A stretch of DNA of 6,331 nt from an uncultured Oscillospiraceae bacterium (GTDB taxonomy: Bacteria > Bacillota > Clostridia > Oscillospirales > Oscillospiraceae). Below the pieces are notes generated by a model. It saw only the letters and a list, made by a program, of their open reading frames with translations, was not told the origin of the DNA and did no database searches. How positions within the stretch are numbered: the stretch's first letter is position 1; every line of letters starts with the position of its first letter. Shown here one piece after another: positions 1 to 4,906 of this stretch. Location: assembly GCA_910577525.1 (NCBI GenBank), contig CAJTLI010000074.1:1-6331 (forward strand). Direction: 5' to 3'. A program made the position numbers and the translations under genes.

Positions 1-432
1 GGGTGCGCCGACGCGCTGGCCCTGGGGGCCCTGGCGGCGGGGGGCATTCCCCCCAATCGGGGCCGGGCGGCCCTGTCCGCCCCCCGGCTGTGCCCCGAGC
101 TGGAGCGGGCGGCGGAGCGGCTGTGCCCCCAGGTGCGGGGGCTGCTCATCGACGCCCCTGGCGGAGAGGAGTACGCCCGGTATTTACAGGCCCGGTTCGG
201 CCTGCCCATCCGCCCGCCGTCGGCGGGGGCCGACGTGACCCTGGCCTTCGGCCCCGGAGGCGGGCGGTGGGGCAGGTGCGCCGAGCTGTACGAGGGGGGG
301 ACGCTGGGGGGCCTGGCCCTGGAGCTGGAGGGGACGGAGCTCCCGGAGGACTGCGCCGAGCAGGTGCTGGCCCTGCTGTGGGAGCAGGGGAGGCTGGAGC
401 GGGAAAAGCTGCGCTGCCGCCTGTCCGCATAA
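1..432 (+). CDS. 3' end of an unrecognised gene (5' end outside window)
   Basis: An open frame runs from the first base of the window to a TAA stop at 430-432 and gives the last 143 residues of a protein. A GTG at 133 could serve as an internal start, but the same frame is open upstream with equally protein-like sequence (alanine/leucine-rich, starting GCADALALGALAAGG). The gene therefore most likely begins before the window. The fragment ends in a charged helix, with LALLWEQGRLEREKLRCRLSA-like sequence. The middle contains a short hydrophobic strand followed by glycines (VTLAFGPGGG). I recognise no domain, signal peptide, membrane segment or catalytic motif. The codon use (GGG, CTG and GCC rich) matches the rest of the window. 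It converges with the thioesterase operon; the stop codon is six bases before a hairpin stem. The assigned frame is fairly safe, the function unknown. Confidence 0.6.
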   Translation, partial: GCADALALGALAAGGIPPNRGRAALSAPRLCPELERAAERLCPQVRGLLIDAPGGEEYARYLQARFGLPIRPPSAGADVTLAFGPGGGRWGRCAELYEGGTLGGLALELEGTELPEDCAEQVLALLWEQGRLEREKLRCRLSA

Positions 433-437
433 AAAGC

Positions 438-463
438 GAGCCGGGGCGTTTCAGCCCCGGCTC
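438..463 (-). terminator. Hairpin in the convergent gap; terminator-like for the minus strand
   Basis: A perfect 10-bp stem pairs GAGCCGGGGC (438-447) with GCCCCGGCTC (454-463) around a 6-nt loop. Read on the minus strand, the stem is followed by GC and then five T (435-431), which fits an intrinsic terminator for the thioesterase operon about 100 nt after its stop. Read on the plus strand, no T run follows, so for the left-hand gene it would be only an end-stabilising hairpin or a weak terminator. Confidence 0.6.
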
Positions 464-479
464 AAGGATGGAGGATAGA

Positions 480-512
480 ATGAAAAAGGAAAGCATCTCT
501 TGCAAGGATTAG
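480..512 (+). CDS. Possible 10-residue micro-ORF (MKKESISCKD)
   Basis: An ATG at 480 is preceded by GGAGG (470-474) at a 5-nt distance and opens a frame of only ten codons, ending in TAG at 510-512. The predicted peptide is MKKESISCKD, lysine-rich at the start and without a hydrophobic stretch. It lies just after the 438-463 hairpin, in the AT-richer gap between two convergent genes. The ribosome binding site is as good as those of real genes here, but the ORF is too short to assess by codon use and no plus-strand promoter is evident. It could be a chance site, the decayed start of a lost gene, or a genuine micropeptide. Confidence 0.2.
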   Translation: MKKESISCKD

Positions 513-526
513 AATAAAGGCCAGTG

Positions 527-559
527 GTTACAAAAGTTCGAAGTATTTTGTTACAAAAG
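527..559. repeat. Two direct copies of GTTACAAAAG, 23 nt apart
   Basis: GTTACAAAAG occurs at 527-536 and again at 550-559. The second copy also lies in a 13-bp near-palindrome, TTTTGT-T-ACAAAA (546-558). Both copies fall in the AT-rich stretch just past the thioesterase stop codon. The 23-nt period is about two helical turns, but no function is evident. Confidence 0.4.
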
Positions 560-561
560 AA

Positions 562-1314
562 TTAAATGTTTCTCGGGAGATCCGCCAGCTCCAGGGTGAG
601 GTCGAACCGCTCCGTGCCGTCCCCGTCCCCCTGGCCCCGGGCAAACAGCCGGTCCCCCCGGGCGGCGGTGTCGATGAGGATGGCTTCCCCCGCCCGGCAC
701 TCGCTGAGATAGCCGATCTGAAAGGAGCGGATAAACTTGTCCGCCCCCAGCCGCTCCAGGTGGAGGGCGTCGCACGCGAAGTCGGCGTAGTGGGCGTTGT
801 TCACGTGGCCGTTGATGTCGGTGTCCGAGTAGCCCAGCTCCCGGCGGCTCTGGGCGTCAAAGACCTCCGGCATGACGGGGCGCCGGAGCTTGACCGCCTT
901 GTTCAGCTCGCCTCCGCCGGTGCCCTGGAACTCCTCCAGCTCCTTCAGCCGGAACAGCTTCCGGCTGTCCTGATCCGCCATGACCCAGATGGTGGAGCCC
1001 TGCCCGACGGGCCGTCCCTCCCGGAGCAGGTCGAAATCCCGGTAGGACGAAACCCCCGACGCCCCCCGGTGCCAGGTGCGCACGGTGATGGCGTCGTTCC
1101 ACCGCAGGGGGGCGTCCAGCTCCACCCAGCTGCGGGTGACCATCCACAGACAGTTATATTTCGCCAGAATCTCCGGCCCGGACACGTGCAGGGCCAACGC
1201 GGCCTGGGTGGCGGCCTCCTGCAAAATGCCCAGCAGGGCCGAGGGGCGGCACTGGTTGAACAGGTCCACGTCCCGGGAGTCCACCCGGAGCTTCATCTCA
1301 TAAACGGTGCTCAT
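562..1314 (-). CDS. Acyl-ACP thioesterase (FatA/FatB family, double hotdog)
   Basis: This 250-residue protein should hydrolyse long-chain acyl-ACP in the cytoplasm to free fatty acid and holo-ACP. The N-terminal hotdog (about 1-135) shows the helix FNQCRPSALLGILQEAATQA, then a TRSWVELDAPLRWNDAITV stretch and STIWVMADQDSRKLFRL, all typical of the plant/bacterial FatA/FatB family. The second hotdog (about 150-250) carries the signature DINGHVNNAHYADF with D166, N168 and H170. It also has the adjacent E205-C206 that matches the RREC region of plant enzymes, so every expected active-site residue is present. The length is normal for bacterial members. The ATG at 1314-1312 is preceded by AAGGAG, which overlaps the stop codon of the upstream zinc-ribbon gene; the 7-nt gap indicates co-transcription and probable translational coupling. 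Preferred chain length cannot be read from the sequence. Confidence 0.92.
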   Translation of the reverse strand: MSTVYEMKLRVDSRDVDLFNQCRPSALLGILQEAATQAALALHVSGPEILAKYNCLWMVTRSWVELDAPLRWNDAITVRTWHRGASGVSSYRDFDLLREGRPVGQGSTIWVMADQDSRKLFRLKELEEFQGTGGGELNKAVKLRRPVMPEVFDAQSRRELGYSDTDINGHVNNAHYADFACDALHLERLGADKFIRSFQIGYLSECRAGEAILIDTAARGDRLFARGQGDGDGTERFDLTLELADLPRNI

Positions 1315-1321
1315 ACTGCGC

Positions 1322-1936
1322 TCACTCCTTTTTCCCCGGGATGGTCAGCCGGTCCCGGGCGCACAGCTCGACCAAGTTGTCCGGGGCCGCGGCGGGCAGG
1401 CGCAGGGCCGCGCCGCACCGGGCGCACACCAGATCCACCGAGGAATAGCCCACCTTGACCCCGTAGTCCGCGCTCCCGCAGGCGCACTCCACCCCGCCCC
1501 GGGCGGCGATGTCCCGCAGCTCGCCCAGCACCTCGGCCATCACCGTCTCATTGAGGAAGGTTCCCCGCCGGTCCGTCTGGTCGTCCAGCCGGAGCTTGTC
1601 CACCGCCCGCTCCAGCTTCTCCATGGCCCGGAACACCTGGCCCTCCTCTCCGATGCAGCAGCAGCTCAGCCCCGACGCGGGGCAGCTCAGCGCCAGCAGC
1701 TTTTCGCCCAGAAGGGCCTCGTTGGCGCACACCGCCCGGTGGTCCCTGGCGCAGAACAGGCAGGGCACGGTGATCTCGCACCGGTCCCCCAGCTGCCGGA
1801 AGGCCAGCTCGGACCTGCCGCAGGGGCAGGGCAGCGCGCCGCTCCCCGCGGCCAGCTGGAAGGCGGAGCGTTGGGCGATCACCGTCTGGCCGCACACGGG
1901 GCAGATATATCCGATGGTACGGGTCTCCTCAGGCAT
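1322..1936 (-). CDS. Cysteine-rich zinc-ribbon-like protein of unknown function
   Basis: The predicted protein has 204 residues, is soluble and has no signal peptide. Cysteines come in knuckle-like pairs: C12/C15 with C37/C39, C59/C62 with H66 and C70, C85 with a C92-C94 triplet, and C151/C153 with C171/C174. The first and last sets look like complete four-cysteine zinc ribbons (CPVCG, CPCG, CACG, CARCG). A charged helix around 103-145 (RAMEKLERAVDKLR) links the two halves. I do not recognise a named family; metal binding is inferred from spacing only. The frame is open further upstream, but the ATG at 1936 is chosen because AGGAGGG sits 6 nt before it and the extra upstream codons overlap the predicted promoter. 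It is the first gene of an operon with the acyl-ACP thioesterase, whose ribosome binding site overlaps this gene's last codons. Confidence 0.8.
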   Translation of the reverse strand: MPEETRTIGYICPVCGQTVIAQRSAFQLAAGSGALPCPCGRSELAFRQLGDRCEITVPCLFCARDHRAVCANEALLGEKLLALSCPASGLSCCCIGEEGQVFRAMEKLERAVDKLRLDDQTDRRGTFLNETVMAEVLGELRDIAARGGVECACGSADYGVKVGYSSVDLVCARCGAALRLPAAAPDNLVELCARDRLTIPGKKE

Positions 1937-1979
1937 AGGGGTCCCTCCTGTATTCAAAATCAAGGTCGGGGCAGTAGGC

Positions 1980-2008
1980 ATTATAGTACATTTTTCCGGC
2001 TGAAACAA
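1980..2008 (-). promoter_or_regulatory. Sigma-A-type promoter of the zinc-ribbon/thioesterase operon
   Basis: On the minus strand TTGTTT (2008-2003) and a perfect TATAAT (1985-1980) are separated by 17 nt. Transcription would start near 1973, giving a leader of about 37 nt before the ATG at 1936, with the AGGAGGG site inside it. The -35 box is weak (only TTG matches), so an activator may help. No other promoter-like pair is seen between this operon and the gene upstream. Confidence 0.6.
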
Positions 2009-2022
2009 GAGATTTCTTTGCG

Positions 2023-2091
2023 CCCCGCTCCGTCTGTCAAAAAAGCCGTTCCGGCAAGCGGAGCGGGGAGAACCATGTCCTCCCCGCTCCG
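2023..2091. repeat. Three alternating copies of CGGAGCGGGG / CCCCGCTCCG
   Basis: CCCCGCTCCG occurs at 2023-2032 and 2082-2091, and its reverse complement CGGAGCGGGG at 2059-2068. The middle copy can pair with either outer copy, so two hairpins exclude each other. The 2059/2091 pairing is longer (12 bp, 9-nt loop); the 2023/2068 pairing is 10 bp with a 26-nt loop that contains the A/T-run. Confidence 0.6.
2039..2091 (-). terminator. Terminator after the PRK06851-type remnant
   Basis: Two bases past the TAG of the 2094-2915 gene, the minus strand forms a perfect 12-bp stem from CGGAGCGGGGAG (2091-2080) and CTCCCCGCTCCG (2070-2059) with a 9-nt loop. It is followed by a short GCCG-GAA-CGGC hairpin (2055-2045) that runs directly into six T (2044-2039). 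The strong stem is 14 nt away from the T run, so the U-tract termination is probably done by the small hairpin or by both together. It separates the remnant from the downstream operon promoter. Confidence 0.6.
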
Positions 2092-2093
2092 TG

Positions 2094-2915
2094 CTAGATG
2101 CGCTCCAGGCTCAGAATTTCCTCCGCCAGCCGGTCCGCGGTCTCGGACACCCCGTCAAAGCTGACATAGGGGTTGTAAAGCTGCTCCAGCCGGTCGTGGG
2201 CCTGCTTGGCCTGGACCAGGCCGGAGATCCCCTCCTCCAGCAGAGCGGACGCCACCCGCCGCGTAAAGCGCAGGCGGGGCCGGTTCAGACGGCAGGCGTC
2301 GGCGTCCGCCATGGCGTCCAGCCGCAGCCGGCGGTAGGCGCGGTGGGGCCAGGGGTCCTCCTGGGTGGAGGTGACGAAGGCCAGGGACAGGCCGGGGAAG
2401 ATGAGATGGGCCAGCCGGTCCGGAGCCATGGGGTCGGGACAGGCCACCGCGTCGTGCCCCGCGGAGAGGGCGGCGGTGAGGATGGGATTGAGCAGCTGAT
2501 GGGCCAGGCCGTAGCTGTCCGCCAGCTCATACACCCGGTCCGCCTGGGCGGCCACCGTGCCCCAGAGGGTGACGAGGCCCTTGTGGGTGACGGCGGAGAG
2601 AAAGCGCTGGGACCCGTGGCCTTCCCCCTGAGCGGGGCGCTTCAGCTCCCGGCCGATGATGCCGGCGGCGCGCTTGGCGATCCGCTGCTGGACCGGTTCG
2701 CTGTCCACCAGCTCGTTCATATCCCGGCGCAGCTCGCCCGCCGCGCCCAAACAGCGGTACACCCGTTTGTAATGCCCTTGATATTCCGCCGCCGCGGCGA
2801 TGAGATCGTCCTTCAGGGGCTGAAGACCCGCCCGGTCATAGAACTGGCTCAGGTCTATGTAGCGCTCCACCGCGCCGGGACATTTGGGCTCCACCACATG
2901 GGGGGTGGTTACCAA
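2094..2915 (-). pseudogene. 5'-truncated PRK06851-type (P-loop ATPase-like) gene
   Basis: The frame gives about 273 residues that line up, from memory of the family, with the back two-thirds of PRK06851-type proteins (about 360-380 residues, two P-loop halves). TPHVVEPKCPGAVERYIDL matches the family's APHVxxPKxPGAxxEyxnL that normally follows the first ATPase domain. RFLSAVTHKGLV (about 104-115) begins the second half, and LEQLYNPYVSFDGV near the end matches the usual final helix. The first P-loop domain, about 110 residues, is absent. The second half shows no Walker A where one is expected (about 135-145, YELADSYGLAH), so no nucleotide-binding motif remains. The only upstream start is a TTG at 2915 without a ribosome binding site; the same frame continues back to the chemoreceptor's TAA at 2988. 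The remaining codons are intact, which suggests recent truncation. A coupled, shortened protein is possible but less likely. Confidence 0.7.
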
Positions 2916-2923
2916 AGGACACG

Positions 2924-2948
2924 TTTGGGGGACAGGCTGTCCCCCAAA
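2924..2948. repeat. Perfect 11-bp palindrome (REP-like hairpin)
   Basis: TTTGGGGGACA (2924-2934) and TGTCCCCCAAA (2938-2948) are perfect inverted repeats around a GGC loop. No T run follows on either strand, so it does not look like a standard terminator. The GGGGACA/TGTCCCC arms resemble short dispersed palindromes of the REP type, but only one copy is present in this window. It lies in the 72-nt gap between the chemoreceptor stop and the start-less PRK06851-type remnant. Confidence 0.55.
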
Positions 2949-2987
2949 GCGGCGCGGGCGGCTGACGCCTTTACGCGCACGGTCCGT

Positions 2988-4325
2988 TTATTGGACGCGG
3001 AAGCGGCTGATAAGGCTGTTCAGGGTGTTCGCCTGCTGAGACAGCTCCTCGGATACCGCCGCGCTCTTTTCCGCAGCGTTGGAATTGTTCTGAACCACCG
3101 CCGAGATCTCCTTGATGCCGCGCTCGACCAGCGAGATCATCTCCGACTGCTGGAGGCTGGCGGCGGCGATCTCGTCCATCAGCGATTTGATGGACTGGAT
3201 GCAGTGGTTGATATCCTGCATGGCGGAGACGGCCAGGTCCGTGGACTCCGTCCCGGTTTTGGCGTTCTGGATAGACCGGCTGATGAGCTCATTGGTGTGC
3301 TGCGCCGCTTGGGCGGACTTGGTGGCCAGATTGCGGACCTCGTCCGCCACCACGGAAAAGCCCTTCCCCGCGCTCCCGGCGCGGGCGGCCTCCACCGCGG
3401 CGTTCAGAGCCAGGATGCTGGTCTGAAAGGCGATATCCTCAATGGTCTTGATGATGGTGCCGATCTGGGTGGAGGACTGGTCGATATTTTTGGTTGCCGC
3501 AGTCAGCTGGCCCATTTTCGTGTCCGCCTCAGCCGCGTAGCCGGTGGCCTGCGCCACCAGCTGGCTGGCGCTGCCGCAGCGCACGGTGCTGGTCTGGATC
3601 TGGGCCGTAATGGCGCTCACGTTTGTCACAAGACCGTCGACGGAGGCGGCCTGCTCCATTGTGCCCTGGGCCAATGCCTGCGCGTCCGCCGAAACCCGAA
3701 CCGCGCTGGCGTCTACCTGGCCGGCCACTTGGGAAATATCGCGGATCACATTCACCAGATTGGCGTGGATGGACTGGAGGCTGACAGACAAAGCCTTGAA
3801 GTCCCCGATATAATAGGACTCGTTTGCCGTGACATCGACGGCGAAATTGCCGCCGGCCATCTCGCCCAGGATGCGGCCCACGTCGTCGATGGTCTGGCGC
3901 AGGCAGCCGCAGACCCGGTGGGTGGTCTGGGCGATCATGCCGATTTCGTCAGACCGGCCATAGAACGGCTCCAGCTCCTGATCGGCGGAGAGGTTCAGAT
4001 CCCCCAGCCGGCCGATGGCCCGCTCCACCACCATAAGCTCCCGGCCCTCCCGCCGCAGCAGCAGGGTGAGCAGGATGACGGCGGCGGCGGTTACGGCGCA
4101 CAGCGCGCCCACCAGAATGCGCACGGTCGTCACGGCGGCGTAGACCTCGGTGGCGTTGTCTCGGACCATAAAGACCCAGCCGCGGTCCCTCAGGTATTTG
4201 TACACGACCAGCTGCCTGACTCCGTTCTCGTCCCGGTAGGAGTATGTATCGGCCTGGGTGCTGCCCCCCGCCCGGATGCGCCGGAGAATTTCCTGATATC
4301 CGGCGTCGGTGGTTTCCGTGTTCAA
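2988..4325 (-). CDS. Open 3' piece of the chemoreceptor: TM2, HAMP and signalling domain
   Basis: This is the part of the broken receptor gene that is still open, about 445 codons from a TTG at 4325. It has the end of the Cache domain (VYKYLRDRGWVFMVRD, about 41-55), a membrane segment (about 67-90), one or two HAMP-like stretches (about 91-195), and a complete coiled-coil signalling domain. The hairpin tip that contacts CheA/CheW is at about 296-337, IEDIAFQTSILALNAAVEAA, followed by GFSVVADEVRNLA. It ends in LISRFRVQ. The TTG has no ribosome binding site and lies at the break point, so it is unlikely to be a real start. If made at all, the product would be a receptor without a sensor. It is listed separately because its frame is intact. 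Confidence 0.5.
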   Translation of the reverse strand: MNTETTDAGYQEILRRIRAGGSTQADTYSYRDENGVRQLVVYKYLRDRGWVFMVRDNATEVYAAVTTVRILVGALCAVTAAAVILLTLLLRREGRELMVVERAIGRLGDLNLSADQELEPFYGRSDEIGMIAQTTHRVCGCLRQTIDDVGRILGEMAGGNFAVDVTANESYYIGDFKALSVSLQSIHANLVNVIRDISQVAGQVDASAVRVSADAQALAQGTMEQAASVDGLVTNVSAITAQIQTSTVRCGSASQLVAQATGYAAEADTKMGQLTAATKNIDQSSTQIGTIIKTIEDIAFQTSILALNAAVEAARAGSAGKGFSVVADEVRNLATKSAQAAQHTNELISRSIQNAKTGTESTDLAVSAMQDINHCIQSIKSLMDEIAAASLQQSEMISLVERGIKEISAVVQNNSNAAEKSAAVSEELSQQANTLNSLISRFRVQ

Positions 4326-4557
4326 AGCTGCCCAGGGCGAAGGCGGTCATATATTCCTCCGTGGAGAGCACGTACGAGTCGATTATAGCGGCCCTGGATT
4401 CCACGGCGTCGGTCATTTGGTTGGTGATGTCGCTTTTGACCACGGAAGCGGCGTTGGTAGACACCGCCAGCCAGAGCAGCGCCATCCCCGCCAGAGTGAT
4501 AGCGGTTGTTGCAATTCCGATTCGCGCGGCAAGTTTTTTGTTTTCGAAGAATCGCAT
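2988..4557 (-). pseudogene. Methyl-accepting chemotaxis protein, frameshifted with Cache deletion
   Basis: The gene starts at ATG 4557 (MRFFENKKLA), with GGAGG 9 nt upstream. The first 77 codons give a membrane segment (about 13-33) and the long helix that opens a dCache sensor (ESRAAIIDSYVLSTEEYM). At about 4326 the reading frame breaks: the original frame runs on as non-protein-like sequence to a stop at 3949, whereas the rest of the receptor continues in another frame from LNTETTDAGYQEIL. Together the two pieces leave only about 110 extracytoplasmic residues, against roughly 230-250 in a dCache receptor. The N-terminal helix and the membrane-proximal end are kept but the ligand pocket region is missing. 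The simplest reading is an internal deletion whose length is not a multiple of three. Promoter, start and signalling domain are all still good, so the damage appears recent. Confidence 0.75.
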
Positions 4558-4647
4558 AAGAGCTCCCCTCCAGAGAAAAGGTTTCAAGGGCGCAGACGGA
4601 CTGCGGGTCAAAAGCCGCGCAACGGACTTGGCCTCTCCCCATCGGAT

Positions 4648-4676
4648 AGTATAGCCTATTTTTTCCCATGTATCAA
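4648..4676 (-). promoter_or_regulatory. Sigma-A-type promoter of the chemoreceptor gene
   Basis: On the minus strand TTGATA (4676-4671) and TATACT (4653-4648) are spaced by exactly 17 nt, with an A-tract in the spacer. Transcription would start near 4641 and give a leader of about 84 nt before the ATG at 4557. Both boxes are close to consensus, so the promoter probably still works although the gene behind it is broken. The leader (4558-4640) shows only the GGAGG site. Confidence 0.65.
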
Positions 4677-4710
4677 GAGCCTCGTGACCGCTGTTTGTAA
4701 GCGCCGCCGC

Positions 4711-4719
4711 TTATCCACA
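4711..4719 (+). promoter_or_regulatory. Perfect DnaA-box sequence (TTATCCACA)
   Basis: TTATCCACA matches the strong DnaA-box consensus TTATNCACA exactly and lies between the two divergent promoters. It is a single copy; no second box or AT-rich unwinding element was noticed nearby. This particular nine-mer would turn up by chance on either strand in a few percent of windows of this size, so a regulatory role is only a possibility. Confidence 0.3.
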
Positions 4720-4756
4720 GCCCTCTTTTTGGATGGCCGCGCGCGCCATATTCCGC

Positions 4757-4785
4757 TTGACGCGGCCTTTGACGGCGGGTAAAAT
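4757..4785 (+). promoter_or_regulatory. Sigma-A-type promoter of cca
   Basis: TTGACG (4757-4762) and TAAAAT (4780-4785) each match five of six consensus bases and are 17 nt apart. A second TTGACG at 4769-4774 is too close to this -10 box, and the sequence 17 nt beyond it is a poor -10. Transcription would start near 4792, giving a leader of about 115 nt before cca that contains the 4843-4905 leader ORF. Confidence 0.6.
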
Positions 4786-4842
4786 TTCCTCATAAGGCGG
4801 TTTTACAGCGCCAAACAGGGAGCGCGGGCGGGGAGGCCCTGT

Positions 4843-4905
4843 ATGAGTTCGCAAAACGCCTCCGGCGGGGGGCTTTTGCTGTTGAGCGTTGAGGCGGTGG
4901 TTTAA
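4843..4905 (+). CDS. Putative 20-residue leader peptide upstream of cca
   Basis: The ATG at 4843 has a textbook GGGGAGG (4830-4836) 6 nt upstream. It opens a 20-codon frame, MSSQNASGGGLLLLSVEAVV, ending in TAA at 4903-4905. Only one base separates this stop from the cca ATG, and the two frames differ. The cca ATG itself has only a weak purine stretch (GAGGCGGTGG, 4891-4900) inside the leader ORF. Ribosomes ending the leader could therefore restart on cca, i.e. translational coupling. The peptide has a short leucine run but is too short for a membrane segment, and it has no obvious regulatory codon run. It is based on the ribosome binding site and spacing alone and could be fortuitous. Confidence 0.4.
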   Translation: MSSQNASGGGLLLLSVEAVV

Positions 4906-4906
4906 A

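Noticed and set aside
3..512. A 169-codon plus-strand frame covering the left gene and the gap
   Set aside because: Most of it is Arg/Gly/Pro-rich out-of-frame sequence. Only its last ten codons (from 480) have a ribosome binding site, and these are listed on their own.
1937..2008. A start 24 codons upstream for the zinc-ribbon protein
   Set aside because: These codons overlap the predicted promoter, have no ribosome binding site, and read unlike the rest of the protein, whereas ATG 1936 has AGGAGGG at good spacing.
760..2164. Plus-strand open frames opposite the thioesterase and zinc-ribbon genes
   Set aside because: They overlap minus-strand genes with recognisable motifs and good ribosome sites. 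They are GC-driven shadows.
3949..4326. Continuation of the chemoreceptor's first frame to 3949 as a real protein
   Set aside because: After residue 77 the translation becomes Arg/Gly/Pro-rich and overlaps the clear end of the Cache domain, TM2 and HAMP in the other frame.
2091..4388. A 765-codon open frame on the plus strand
   Set aside because: It is antisense to the PRK06851-type remnant and the chemoreceptor, which share one minus-strand frame. High GC removes stop codons from the opposite frame. The translation shows no domain, and the minus strand carries clear family motifs.
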